DNA of 64,000 nt from Christensenella tenuis (lineage in GTDB: Bacteria; Bacillota; Clostridia; Christensenellales; Christensenellaceae), in contig NZ_JACOON010000001.1 in NCBI RefSeq assembly GCF_014287795.1, positions 558,001-622,000 on the forward strand, in the 5' to 3' direction. The position numbers and the translations under genes are program-made. A model generated the notes under the pieces. That model searched no databases. It was not told the origin of the DNA and saw only the letters and a list, made by a program, of their open reading frames with translations. Position 1 is the stretch's first letter, and every line of letters begins with the position of its first letter. Shown here piece by piece: positions 26,498 through 35,544 of this stretch.

Positions 26498-27478
26498 CTA
26501 CGATAAAAAGTTCCGTTTGAATGTAGTATACGTCATCTTCCATACGTCATTTTCCAAAATCAGCCGTATCGGAACATTCGATATCGTTTTTGCATCTCCG
26601 TCACGCAATTTCAGTACATAGCTTGCCATGACCACTTCGGTCAGGTCGTCTGCACTTTGTATTTCATCTCCAATTTCAACATCCGAAACAACAAGTTTTG
26701 CAGTTGTAATTTCACTCTTGAACTCTTCAAGCGAAGGCTTATCTTCTCCATAGAGGTTTTTAAAAGAAATATACCTGTAAAGCGTATCCCACGACTTATT
26801 TTCAATGCAGTTCATAATTTCGCGCAAAGTATTGCGTCCATTCAGGTCGAGATCTCCCTTGCGCTCCAATGCTTCCGTGGCGCCCTCCCCGTCAAGTCCC
26901 GCTTCCTCAAGCGTCAGAGGCCGGCCAGTCCCAGTGCCATCGTCGTCAATATAAATTTGTACCCTCGAAAAGTTGCCCTGTTCCACGATTGTGTTCACAA
27001 TCGAATAAGTTGCCAGCATTCTTCTTCGCGTTTCCTCGTAGGCTTCATTTTCCGCGCCATCCGCCGACGTATCCTCCGGCGGCGTCAAGAATTCCTTACT
27101 TAGGGTCACAGACAGAAATGTACCGTCCTGTGCGACGTTTACTACCTTTGTATTTGGATTGATCAGTTGGGTAAAATCGGCACGGGCTGTCGAGGGGCCT
27201 TTAATCAATTCTGCGATAATAGAAGCCTCAGAATTTTCGTTAATCGGAACGGAAAACACACGCACTTCTCCAATCAAAAGCGCCTCCTGCATATATCCAA
27301 AGTAAAGCCGCGCCGTTTCTTTGTCCTTGCTGACCGCTTCGGGCAGAGGATTAATCTGGATTGCCGTTTCCTCTGAAGCTGTTGCGGACGGTTCTGTATC
27401 TTGTTGTGCACATGCCGAGGCCCCAAGAATCAAAAGGCTGCAAAGCACAATACAAATCAATTTTTTCCCTTTTTTCAT
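26498..27478 (-). CDS. GerMN-domain lipoprotein
   Basis: 326 residues. Signal peptide with lipobox GASAC (Cys23). One GerMN domain (about 45-185: RLYFGYMQE, ELIKGPSTARADF, IVNTIVEQGNFSRVQIYIDDD), then a C-terminal domain with an NTF2/DUF-like look (about 200-326) ending in TYTTFKRNF. It overlaps the stop of the upstream histidine kinase by 4 bases, which suggests that the kinase senses or controls an envelope process in which this protein acts. Similar kinase-GerMN neighbourhoods are known in Clostridia, where their function is not established. Confidence 0.8.
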   Translation of the reverse strand: MKKGKKLICIVLCSLLILGASACAQQDTEPSATASEETAIQINPLPEAVSKDKETARLYFGYMQEALLIGEVRVFSVPINENSEASIIAELIKGPSTARADFTQLINPNTKVVNVAQDGTFLSVTLSKEFLTPPEDTSADGAENEAYEETRRRMLATYSIVNTIVEQGNFSRVQIYIDDDGTGTGRPLTLEEAGLDGEGATEALERKGDLDLNGRNTLREIMNCIENKSWDTLYRYISFKNLYGEDKPSLEEFKSEITTAKLVVSDVEIGDEIQSADDLTEVVMASYVLKLRDGDAKTISNVPIRLILENDVWKMTYTTFKRNFLS

Positions 27479-28929
27479 AATATATCCTCCGTATGCTGAA
27501 CCAGCGGAACCACAAGAGTAAATACGGACCCTTTTCCCTCCTGACTCTCCACATCAACGCGTCCCTTGTGCATCAGAGCAATTCTGCGTACAATATGTAA
27601 CCCAAGGCCCGTTCCTCCCGTTTCACGAGAACGCGCCTTATCCACCCGGTAGAATCGTTCAAAAATATGTTCCAAATGTTCCGGGCTCATTCCAACTCCA
27701 TCATCCTCGATGCGGATAATGCCCTCGCCGCCATGATGTCTTGTAGACACAAATACGTGCCCGCCATCCCCCGTATATTTGATTGCATTTTCGATCAGGT
27801 TGTTAATTGCCTGGCGCAGTTTAAGCGGGTCGCACTCTAATTCAAAATCATCACCAAGATCCGTTCTGATTCGGATATTCCGCTCCCTTGCAATTGGTTC
27901 CAATGCATTTATACATTTATTGATAATAGAGGAAATGCGCACTTTTTCAAGGTTAATTGTGACGATGTCACTATCCATTTTTGAAAGCAGCAAAAGATCC
28001 GTAATCAGGCTGTTCATACGGTCGATCTCACCGTTGATATCACCTAAAAATTCTTTATATACCTCCTCTGGAACATTGTCCTGATATAACATGGATTCCA
28101 CAAGAATTTTCATAGAAGCAAGCGGCGTTTTCAGTTCGTGGGACGCATCCGAAACAAACTCGCTCCTTTGCTGATCCATATTCTGTATCCGGCCGCACAT
28201 CATATCAAAGGTTTGCGCCAATTCCGCAACCTCTCCTTTTCCGTGAATATTAGCACGCTGCGAAAGGTCCCCTGTGGAAATCTTCATGGCGACATCCGTC
28301 AACTTTTTAATTGGTTTTGTAATCAAATTTGTTGTAAAAAGGCTGACAATAATAATAATTCCGCAGGCAAGCAAAAAGATAGTGAGCGTTCGTTGCTGCA
28401 GTATGGCAGTCGCATCTACAACATCCTGAATACTGGAAGAATAGAGCACCGCTCCAATGATTTGTCCGTTATGAACGATGGAAGACGTACAATAAACCGC
28501 CCAAAACTCGCCGTCCGAATTATTAATGGAATGAAATCCATAGGAAGATGAGTTCTGTCCATACAAAATATCGTTCACTTCCCTTTCGGAAAGCCGAACG
28601 CCATTTAGTTCGGACGAGCTGTCAACAGCCACAATTCCCGAACTGTTCAATACCAGAAAACGTCCGCCGGAATCATTTTTATTGTTTACCACAATTTCAT
28701 ACATTGTGCCCGCATCATCATCCGAAAGGTAGGGCGCCACCTGAACTGCCGTGCTATTCGCTGTCTTTGTCAGCGCCGAAATACGCTGGTTTACCAAATA
28801 GTTTTCCACCAGCGATGAAACTGCGACGGACACAAGTCCAAAAACGATTCCCACAAGAATCAGATAAATAACAGCAAATTGCCATCTAATAGAGTATAGC
28901 AGCTTATTTGTTCGTAAAATAATAGCCAA
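27475..28929 (-). CDS. sensor histidine kinase (WalK/PhoR type)
   Basis: 484 residues. TM1 about 17-41, an extracytoplasmic sensing domain about 42-178 with a PAS/Cache-like pattern (RFLVLNSSGIVAVDSS), TM2 about 179-200, HAMP to about 253, HisKA with phospho-acceptor His264 (DASHELKTP) and HATPase with N box NNLIENAIKYT and G boxes DDGVGMS and GTGLGL. The frame opens with TTG at 28929, inside the 3' end of the regulator gene (26-bp overlap); the ribosome binding site is too close, so the exact start is uncertain. It pairs with the regulator just upstream. Confidence 0.92.
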   Translation of the reverse strand: MAIILRTNKLLYSIRWQFAVIYLILVGIVFGLVSVAVSSLVENYLVNQRISALTKTANSTAVQVAPYLSDDDAGTMYEIVVNNKNDSGGRFLVLNSSGIVAVDSSSELNGVRLSEREVNDILYGQNSSSYGFHSINNSDGEFWAVYCTSSIVHNGQIIGAVLYSSSIQDVVDATAILQQRTLTIFLLACGIIIIVSLFTTNLITKPIKKLTDVAMKISTGDLSQRANIHGKGEVAELAQTFDMMCGRIQNMDQQRSEFVSDASHELKTPLASMKILVESMLYQDNVPEEVYKEFLGDINGEIDRMNSLITDLLLLSKMDSDIVTINLEKVRISSIINKCINALEPIARERNIRIRTDLGDDFELECDPLKLRQAINNLIENAIKYTGDGGHVFVSTRHHGGEGIIRIEDDGVGMSPEHLEHIFERFYRVDKARSRETGGTGLGLHIVRRIALMHKGRVDVESQEGKGSVFTLVVPLVQHTEDIL

Positions 28930-29590
28930 CTCCCCATTTTGTTAAAATATACTCCGGTTTTGCCGGATTTTGTTCAATCTTCTCACGTAACCGGCGAATA
29001 TGCACATCCACCGTACGCAAATCGCCCTGGTGCTTCCAGACAAGTTCAAGCAGGGTGTTCCTATCGAATACCTTTCCCCGGTTCGTAATAAAAAGATTCA
29101 GCAAATCAAATTCTTTTGCCGTAAGATTGATATCCTCACCTTTGATTTCCACACTGCGGTTAATCAGGTTAACCTTCATATCCTTTACCTGGATTGTTTG
29201 CGTATCCGTGACTGCTTTCTGTGCTCCCGCGCGGCGAAGGATTGTCTTGATGCGTGCTTTGAGTTCCAGCATATTAAAAGGCTTTGTCATGTAATCATCA
29301 GCCCCGAATTCAAGTCCCATAATCTTATCCATATCCTCGCCTTTGGCGGTCAACATAATAATGGGCACCTCTGACACACTGCGGATTTTCTGGCATACTT
29401 CCATTCCGTCAATTTTAGGCAGCATTAGATCTAAAAGAATCAGATCATGTTTTTCCGGATCAAAAATATCGAGTGCTTCCTCTCCATCATAAGCAACATC
29501 AATCACATAGCCTTCCTGTTGTTCCAGATTAAAACGCAGGCCTTTTACCAAAGTAGGTTCGTCATCCACAATCAAAATATTTTTTGCCAT
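28904..29590 (-). CDS. OmpR-family response regulator
   Basis: 228 residues: receiver domain with acidic pocket DDE (10-12), phospho-acceptor Asp in LILLDLMLP (Asp54) and Lys in TKPFN, then a winged-helix DNA-binding domain ending LTKWGVGYYF. First gene of the run regulator-kinase-GerMN-GerMN-ECF S-MBL-comEC-holA, in which gaps never exceed 45 bp. Start ATG at 29590 has AAGGAG upstream. Confidence 0.94.
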   Translation of the reverse strand: MAKNILIVDDEPTLVKGLRFNLEQQEGYVIDVAYDGEEALDIFDPEKHDLILLDLMLPKIDGMEVCQKIRSVSEVPIIMLTAKGEDMDKIMGLEFGADDYMTKPFNMLELKARIKTILRRAGAQKAVTDTQTIQVKDMKVNLINRSVEIKGEDINLTAKEFDLLNLFITNRGKVFDRNTLLELVWKHQGDLRTVDVHIRRLREKIEQNPAKPEYILTKWGVGYYFTNK

Positions 29591-29664
29591 AATGAACGCT
29601 CCTTATCAAGACATTAATTTATTATAGCATACCCATCATATTTTTGTAACATTATCTTACAGAA

Positions 29665-29684
29665 AAAGCGGCAAGAGCCGCTTT
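29665..29684 (-). terminator. terminator of the orphan ATPase unit
   Basis: Perfect 8-bp stem AAAGCGGC / GCCGCTTT with tetraloop AAGA, followed by TTTTCT on the minus strand. Confidence 0.85.
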
Positions 29685-29736
29685 CAATGTGATCTTTATT
29701 CTTTTGCCATGAAAATAATGATTGTTGGCGAAGCAT

Positions 29737-30504
29737 TCATCCCGCATTCTCCATATCTCCGCCCAACACCGATACGACATCCATCACCCTGCTAAAGAAT
29801 GCGCTGCGCGTAAGTTCTCCCCGCCGGATTTCCGTAAAAATTTTCCCATCTCTCAAAAACAGAATACGCCCGCAATAGCTTGCTACAAACGCGTCATGAG
29901 TCACCATTATTATTGTGGTATGCAGCCGTTTATTCATATCGGAAAAACTCTCCAGCATCCTGCGGGCCGCACGTGAGTCAAGAGTCCCCGTGGGTTCATC
30001 CGCAAGCACCAAAAAAGGCTGCATGGCAATTGCCCTGGCGACCGCTATACGCTGCTTTTGTCCTCCGGAAAGTTCGCCCGGATATCGGTCCAAGAGATCG
30101 CTGATACCAAGCGTATCCGCCGCCTGAGCGACAAGCACCCGCAGTTCTTCGTATGCAATCCCGTTTACGGCAAGGGAAAGGGCAATATTTTCATAGGCGG
30201 TCAAGGAATCAATCAGATTAAATTCCTGAAACACAAAGCCCAGATGCTGCCTCCGGAACTTTGAAAGATGTTCCCTTTTCATTTTGGTAACATCAGTCCC
30301 ATCAATATAAATATGCCCCGTCGTCACCGGATCGATTGTAGAGATACAGTTGAGGAGCGTCGTTTTTCCACTTCCGGATGGGCCCATAATCCCTACAAAC
30401 TCGCCATTGTCTACACAAAAGCTAAGATTGTCGAGAGCCTTAGTGACATTTCTCCTGTTTCCATATATTTTTTCGATATCCTCCACACAAAGCAAATGTC
30501 CCAT
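29737..30504 (-). CDS. ABC transporter ATPase, orphan BceA-type
   Basis: 255 residues: Walker A GPSGSGKTT (41-49), Q loop VFQEFNL, signature LSGGQKQR, Walker B VLADEPTG, H loop THD. By eye it is roughly 60 per cent identical along its whole length to the BceA homologue at 32810-33577, so the two are paralogues (BceA/MacB-type ATPases of peptide-resistance or FtsX-type exporters). No permease gene adjoins it. Instead a 39-codon membrane-peptide gene ends 9 bp upstream, and its stop region provides the AGGA ribosome binding site for this gene. A terminator follows, so the unit contains just these two genes. Confidence 0.9.
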   Translation of the reverse strand: MGHLLCVEDIEKIYGNRRNVTKALDNLSFCVDNGEFVGIMGPSGSGKTTLLNCISTIDPVTTGHIYIDGTDVTKMKREHLSKFRRQHLGFVFQEFNLIDSLTAYENIALSLAVNGIAYEELRVLVAQAADTLGISDLLDRYPGELSGGQKQRIAVARAIAMQPFLVLADEPTGTLDSRAARRMLESFSDMNKRLHTTIIMVTHDAFVASYCGRILFLRDGKIFTEIRRGELTRSAFFSRVMDVVSVLGGDMENAG

Positions 30505-30513
30505 ACTTTTGTC

Positions 30514-30633
30514 CTATGCCTTTTTATAGTCAGGAATGATTCCAAGCGCTTCGGTTTCGCTCATCCCGGCATTGACCAAAAAGAAGGCGCTCACCAAAAC
30601 CATAACTGCGTAAAATATCCTCTTCACTTTCAT
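30514..30633 (-). CDS. 39-residue hydrophobic peptide gene upstream of the orphan ATPase
   Basis: A short frame of 39 codons: basic N-terminus (MKVKRIFYA), one hydrophobic stretch (about residues 7-22, ending FFLVNAG) and a polar tail (MSETEALGIIPDYKKA). AGGAG lies 2 bases before the ATG at 30633 and 8 bases before GTG at 30627, so GTG may be the real start (37 residues). It has its own promoter and terminators on both sides of the unit. It could be a small membrane partner of the ATPase or a short secreted peptide; I do not recognise it. Confidence 0.55.
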   Translation of the reverse strand: MKVKRIFYAVMVLVSAFFLVNAGMSETEALGIIPDYKKA

Positions 30634-30660
30634 CACTCCTTTTCCTTATTTGTTATTTTT

Positions 30661-30705
30661 ATTATAAGCCGTACTTCTTAACGGAAATCGCCTAAAATTC
30701 TTACG
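30661..30705 (-). promoter_or_regulatory. promoter region of the peptide-ATPase unit, sharing blocks with the bceAB promoter
   Basis: Minus-strand -10 TATAAT (plus ATTATA 30661-30666) without a good -35. On the plus strand GGAAAT (30683-30688), CGCCTA (30689-30694) and CTTACG (30700-30705) occur in the same order as upstream of bceA. A promoter lacking a -35 suggests activation by a response regulator. Confidence 0.5.
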
Positions 30706-30735
30706 ATATTATTAAATCCATTATCCCAGCTATGG

Positions 30736-30781
30736 CATGCAAAAAGAGCGATATCCAGGCTGGATTCGCTCTTTTTGCATG
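30736..30781. terminator. bidirectional terminator after the bceB-like permease
   Basis: CATGCAAAAAGAGCGA (30736-30751) pairs perfectly with TCGCTCTTTTTGCATG (30766-30781); the stem includes its own A and T runs. Confidence 0.85.
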
Positions 30782-30807
30782 TATCATAGTATTTATGGAA
30801 ATTTTTG

Positions 30808-32820
30808 TTATTTTTCCCGAATAATCTTTTTGCTGCTGAAATAGGTCGCCAAGAAGTAGATTCCATAGATTACAGCAATAATCGCAAGTCCCCAAAATAC
30901 ATCCTGATAGACGTTTTCATACCACGCCATATTAATCATACTCATCAGGCCCTGTATTCCGAAAATTGCGTGGACTGCCGCTATAGCAAGCGGAATGAGG
31001 AAGTAAATTACAATCTGTTTCAACAGGGACCTGTTAATCATTTTTTCCTCTGTGCCAAGCTTCCTAAGCGTCGCATAGCGTTTTTTATTGTCGTTTGCAG
31101 CCGAAAGCTGTTGCAATGCAAGGATAACCGCCGCCGTCACCAGGAATGTGATGCCAAGATATATCCCTACGAAAGAAATTGTCACACGCAGGCCGATACT
31201 GGAATCCTGCGAGGTCAGAGCTGTCGTAAACCCGCTAAAAGGACGCTCCGGGTTTTCTTCCCGCAATTGCGATTGCAAAGCCTGCAGGGATTGGTCTGTT
31301 TCTTCCTTTGGCACACCATCGATGTAAATGCCGTCTACCATCACATCCCGGAGCTCAAAGCCTGCTACATCTGCGTCCGGATAGATAAAAATCATCATCG
31401 CGTTGGAGGCAGCGCCCATAATCCTTGTGTTTACAATGCGTATACCGTCAGGGCTAAGCGTATATTCTTTTCCGTTGGAATGGATTTTATTTCCATCATT
31501 TGAGAAATTTTCCAGGTTTTCCGCCAGCTTTTCATTATAAACCACCGCACCAACCTCATTTTCACCGACTGTGACCTCTGGTTCACCAATCAGGCGCAGG
31601 AAACTGTTAAACTGCGATACCGGAACCGCTCCCGCAAAGGAGTGGACATCCATATTGCCCGCCATTTCATTTGCTTGTGCAACATCGAGATATTCCGCAA
31701 AGTCTGCCAGCATATCTACATCACTGTCATAGCGCGCATATTCCGCCGTCTCTTTAAAAAATTTGTCAACCGGAATTCCATAGTCTTCAAGTGCCGCAAC
31801 ACCTCCGCCCGCATTTTCCACCTCGGCCGGTCTCATATAATATTCCGCATCAAACCTAATGTCCCGCCCGGCCTCTTTGTTAACCGCGGCAGATACGCCG
31901 GAACTGGCGCCCAGCGTCACCATTGTCACAAACAGCATCAGGCAGATAAGCGCCATCGATGTATGCGTCGAATTGATTTTGCTTGTAAGCTGCCTGGTTA
32001 CAAACAGGTTAAGTCCCTTGTAATATTTCTTTTTGTTGCGGGACGCGATCTTATACACAAATCCTGAAAGTCCTGCGAACAGCAAAAACGTTCCCGGAAT
32101 TCCAAACAGCATCACCAGCGGAAGGTACATAATCATCATCCCTTTGATAATCAGGTAATAGGCAACGATAATCAGGACAATCCCCGCAACTGTCATCAGA
32201 ATAGAAACCCACGTTTTTTTTCCAATGACTTTTTCGTTTTCCACATCCGAATGAAGCAATTTGATTATCTTTTGTTTGGATACTCTGACTGCATTGAAAA
32301 GCATCACGCATAGGAACATAACGCCAAAATAAATAATTGATTGGATTGCCGCTTTCGATGAAAATACAAAAACATATTCCTTAAGCTGCACTTCAAACAT
32401 TTTGGCCGTAATGAGCGACATGCCCTGTGAGAATAATATGCCCAGAAAAAGACCTGCGGCAAGAGCAATGATGCCCACGAGCAGCGTTTCCATCATCAGG
32501 ATACCAGCCACCCGGCCCTTCCCCATCCCGAGGGTCAGGTAAATTCCCAGTTCCTTGTTTCTGCGCTTAATCAGGAAATTGTTGGCATATAAAATCAGTA
32601 TTGCAAGCGCAACCGCAACAAATGTTGAAAACACCTTAATACTCTCCAGCATCATCTGTGCCGAGGTCGCTTTATTTTCGTTCAGGTCCATAATCGCCTG
32701 CTGCGCGTCCAGCGAGTTGAAAGCGTAGAAAAACATCACTGCAAACATCAGCGTAATAAAATATACCGCATAATCACCAACGCTTTTGCGGACATTACGG
32801 AAAGCTAATTTACACAGCAT
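30808..32820 (-). CDS. bceB: ABC transporter permease, BceB/FtsX type
   Basis: 670 residues, about ten membrane helices: one at 17-37, groups at 55-80, 105-135, 150-170, 205-255 and 285-305, then a large extracytoplasmic domain (about 310-520) and three final helices. This matches BceB-type permeases of antimicrobial-peptide detoxification modules, whose big external loop binds the peptide or its lipid complex. It overlaps the ATPase gene by 11 bp and is the last gene of the bceR-bceS-bceA-bceB set. The peptide handled is unknown. Confidence 0.9.
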   Translation of the reverse strand: MLCKLAFRNVRKSVGDYAVYFITLMFAVMFFYAFNSLDAQQAIMDLNENKATSAQMMLESIKVFSTFVAVALAILILYANNFLIKRRNKELGIYLTLGMGKGRVAGILMMETLLVGIIALAAGLFLGILFSQGMSLITAKMFEVQLKEYVFVFSSKAAIQSIIYFGVMFLCVMLFNAVRVSKQKIIKLLHSDVENEKVIGKKTWVSILMTVAGIVLIIVAYYLIIKGMMIMYLPLVMLFGIPGTFLLFAGLSGFVYKIASRNKKKYYKGLNLFVTRQLTSKINSTHTSMALICLMLFVTMVTLGASSGVSAAVNKEAGRDIRFDAEYYMRPAEVENAGGGVAALEDYGIPVDKFFKETAEYARYDSDVDMLADFAEYLDVAQANEMAGNMDVHSFAGAVPVSQFNSFLRLIGEPEVTVGENEVGAVVYNEKLAENLENFSNDGNKIHSNGKEYTLSPDGIRIVNTRIMGAASNAMMIFIYPDADVAGFELRDVMVDGIYIDGVPKEETDQSLQALQSQLREENPERPFSGFTTALTSQDSSIGLRVTISFVGIYLGITFLVTAAVILALQQLSAANDNKKRYATLRKLGTEEKMINRSLLKQIVIYFLIPLAIAAVHAIFGIQGLMSMINMAWYENVYQDVFWGLAIIAVIYGIYFLATYFSSKKIIREK

Positions 32821-33577
32821 CAGCTACGTCACCTCCCAGAAGGGATACCACTTCTATAATTTTGCTGAAGAAATCTTTCCGGCTGTCCACGCCGCGCACC
32901 AATTCTGTAAATATCTTGCCGTCCCGCAAAAACAGAATGCGGCTGCAATAGCTTGCCGCAAATGCGTCATGCGTTACCATCAGAAGCGTAGCGCCAAATT
33001 TTTTGTTCATTTCTGTAAAATTTTCAAGCAACATACGCGATGATTTGGAATCGAGCGCGCCTGTAGGTTCATCCGCGAGGATGAGGGAAGGATTTGTGAT
33101 GATCGCCCTTGCGGCGGCGATACGCTGTTTTTGTCCGCCCGACATTTCGCACGGATATTTATACAGCACGTCATTGATTTCCAGCGCTTTTGCAATGCTC
33201 TTAATACGCTCCTTGATCTGCCCATATCCTACTCCGCAGATTGTAAGGGCGAGCGCAATGTTTTCATATCCCGAAAGCGTATCCAGTAAATTAAAATCCT
33301 GAAAAATAAATCCGAGCTGGCGCCTCCTAAATTCCGCAAGCCTTCCTGCCTTCAGCATGGTGACGTCCGTATTGTTTACCGTAATATGGCCGCTTGTCAC
33401 CGTATCAATTGTAGAAATACAATTAAGAAGCGTCGTTTTTCCGCTTCCGGACGGACCCATAATACCCAAAAATTCGCCCTTGTTAACATCAAAGTTGACG
33501 TCGTCGAGCGCCTTAGTAAGGTTGCCTTTTCCCCCATATATTTTTTCAACATTTCTGACCTTTAGCAGTGTTTCCAT
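32810..33577 (-). CDS. bceA: ABC transporter ATPase, BceA type
   Basis: 255 residues from ATG at 33577, which has GGGAGG 5 bases upstream; the frame reaches 33601 without a better site. Walker A GPSGSGKTT, Q loop IFQDFNL, signature MSGGQKQR (Met for the usual Leu), Walker B ILADEPTG, H loop THD. It energises the BceB permease with which it overlaps. A close paralogue lies 2.3 kb downstream (29737-30504). Confidence 0.93.
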   Translation of the reverse strand: METLLKVRNVEKIYGGKGNLTKALDDVNFDVNKGEFLGIMGPSGSGKTTLLNCISTIDTVTSGHITVNNTDVTMLKAGRLAEFRRRQLGFIFQDFNLLDTLSGYENIALALTICGVGYGQIKERIKSIAKALEINDVLYKYPCEMSGGQKQRIAAARAIITNPSLILADEPTGALDSKSSRMLLENFTEMNKKFGATLLMVTHDAFAASYCSRILFLRDGKIFTELVRGVDSRKDFFSKIIEVVSLLGGDVADAV

Positions 33578-33661
33578 TTTTACCTCCCAATAGATGCTCA
33601 TTCCAAAGCTCCTGACTGCATATATGACTTATTTGGATATCTTTTATCCTGCTGTAGTTTT

Positions 33662-33726
33662 ATTATATGCAAGCCGGAAATAAGCGCCTATCGTTTCATC
33701 TTACGTCTTCCTTACAGTTTTGTAAG
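33662..33726 (-). promoter_or_regulatory. bceAB promoter region with operator-like elements
   Basis: -10 TATAAT on the minus strand (plus ATTATA 33662-33667), no recognisable -35. On the plus strand GGAAAT (33676-33681), CGCCTA (33685-33690) and CTTACG (33700-33705), then a perfect inverted repeat CTTACA-gttt-TGTAAG (33711-33726). The likely activator is the BceR-type regulator encoded upstream. Confidence 0.55.
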
Positions 33727-33753
33727 AAAAAGCCATCCAAACACCGCTTTGAA

Positions 33754-34770
33754 TTATTGCATTTTGTGCATTGAACTTTCCGGAAAAACGATGACAACTG
33801 TTGTCCCCTTTCCATATTCCGATATAATTTTAAATCCATGCCCCAATTTTTCGCATAACCGGGCGCACAAATAAAGGCCCATCCCGGTGGATTTTTCCTG
33901 CTGCCTTCCGTTGGTACCAGTAAATCCTTTTTCAAACACCCTATCAACTTCATCTTCCGGAATTCCAATCCCGTTATCCGTGATGTTGAGAATGACGGCG
34001 TTTGGAGCTTGATGCGCCGCTATGCAAATCTCCGGATTTTCTTTATCGCAATATTTTACTGCATTGCCCACAATTTGGTTTAAAATAAATTCGATCCATT
34101 TAGCGTCCGTATTTACAACAAGATCGAGTCCGTCCATTTCAAACCGGATCCTGCGCTCGATGAATAATTTTGCATTCCTCCGTGCCACTGCATACACGAC
34201 GTCTTTCAGGTCTGTCTTTCTCACCATATAATCTTTTTCGACCGCATTACTGCGGGCATAAAAAAGCACTTGCTCCACAAGGTTTTCAAGTATGTTAAGA
34301 TCCTCCGAAAGTCCTTTTTCTGCAGGGATTTCCCTGTGATTTTCCAGTATAAGCCGGGAAGACGCAATCGGCGTCTTGATTTCATGTACCCACATCTCAA
34401 TATATTCGCGGTATTCTTCCTGTGCCTTACTGTATTTCTTAATCGCTTCAAGCATTGCTTTATTCGAAATTCTCAGGGAATCATAAAGAATCATCCCTTC
34501 CTTAAAATCTGGTTTTTCCATGATTTCAGCAATTAAATTCTTTTGTTCAAGCGTATTAAGAAGTGATAAAAAGCCGTTATAAAACCGTCTGCGCCTAAAA
34601 AAATCCATAATGAGCGGGACGGAAAGGCAAGCGATGAAAATAGCTTCAAAAAAGATAACAATCATTGATCCTACGCCGAGCAAATAAAATAGCAGCGCGG
34701 TGGATGCAAGCAGCAATAAATCAAACAATAAAAAAAGCACCTTGTCTTTGAGATAATCACTTGGCTTCAT
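33754..34770 (-). CDS. bceS: sensor histidine kinase, BceS-type intramembrane-sensing
   Basis: 338 residues. Two closely spaced N-terminal membrane helices (about 11-31 and 35-56) with almost no external loop, the hallmark of kinases that sense via the ABC transporter rather than directly. The dimerisation His is in WVHEIKTPIASSR (about 129) and ATPase motifs are NQIVGNAVKYCD, DNGIGIP and STGMGLYL. It overlaps the regulator gene by 4 bases and lies directly before bceAB. Confidence 0.92.
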   Translation of the reverse strand: MKPSDYLKDKVLFLLFDLLLLASTALLFYLLGVGSMIVIFFEAIFIACLSVPLIMDFFRRRRFYNGFLSLLNTLEQKNLIAEIMEKPDFKEGMILYDSLRISNKAMLEAIKKYSKAQEEYREYIEMWVHEIKTPIASSRLILENHREIPAEKGLSEDLNILENLVEQVLFYARSNAVEKDYMVRKTDLKDVVYAVARRNAKLFIERRIRFEMDGLDLVVNTDAKWIEFILNQIVGNAVKYCDKENPEICIAAHQAPNAVILNITDNGIGIPEDEVDRVFEKGFTGTNGRQQEKSTGMGLYLCARLCEKLGHGFKIISEYGKGTTVVIVFPESSMHKMQ

Positions 34771-35429
34771 TTCAGTAAATACCCCTGTCCCCTTTTCGTT
34801 TCGATCACATCCTTAAGGCTGGCTTCCTCCATTTTTTTGCGCAGGCGGTTCACGTTCACATTCAATGTATTTTCGTCCACAAACATATCGCTGCTCCATA
34901 GATCGTTCATTAGCTCCTCCCGGGGAACAATGCTGCCCGCATGCTGTGCCAGGGTGTTCAAAATACGCAGCTCATTTTTCGTCAGTTCAATTTCATATCC
35001 GTCGTATTCGATCAGGCTTTTGGAAAGATTCAGAACAAACCTGCCGCAATCAATTTTATCCACCGTATGATATGCCCGCTTCAATACAGAATGAATCCGC
35101 GCGAGAAGAATTTGGGTATTATACGGCTTTGTAATAAAATCATCCGCCCCCAAATTCATACTCATCAATTCATCCATTTCCGTATTTCTGCTGGTCACAA
35201 TAATAATAGGCAGGGACGATCGTTTGCGTATTTCACGGCAGATAGAGTACCCGTCCACCATTGGCAGGTTGATGTCAAGCAAAAGTAAATCCGCTTGCTC
35301 TCGTATAATATCAGAAACCACATCCCCGTCAAAATCAGCGATAGCACCTATGGTATATCCATATTTTTGCAGGAAAGAAGTAAGCTCTTCCCGTATTTTC
35401 CGGTTATCTTCCACAATACAGATTTTCAT
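34767..35429 (-). CDS. bceR: OmpR-family response regulator, BceR type
   Basis: 220 residues from ATG at 35429 (MKICIVEDN); the frame extends to 35483 and ATG at 35438 is also possible. Receiver acidic pair ED, phospho-acceptor Asp in LLLLDINLP, Lys in TKPYN, then winged helix ending IETKRGQGYLLK. Expected to activate bceAB, and perhaps the peptide-ATPase unit, when the transporter is busy. An inverted repeat AAGACGC-N18-GCGTCTT lies at 35469-35500 upstream. Confidence 0.92.
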   Translation of the reverse strand: MKICIVEDNRKIREELTSFLQKYGYTIGAIADFDGDVVSDIIREQADLLLLDINLPMVDGYSICREIRKRSSLPIIIVTSRNTEMDELMSMNLGADDFITKPYNTQILLARIHSVLKRAYHTVDKIDCGRFVLNLSKSLIEYDGYEIELTKNELRILNTLAQHAGSIVPREELMNDLWSSDMFVDENTLNVNVNRLRKKMEEASLKDVIETKRGQGYLLK

Positions 35430-35544
35430 TGAATCCATCCTTTCCTTCCATCTCATTATAGAAGAAGTAAGACGCTCGTTCAATGCGCTTTTCGCGTCTT
35501 AAAAGAAATTTAAACATTCCGTATCTTCTGAAACAGCCAACAAA

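Noticed and set aside
30634..30735. relic of a permease gene upstream of the orphan ATPase
   Set aside because: The stretch contains promoter elements and no membrane-protein-like translation in any frame.
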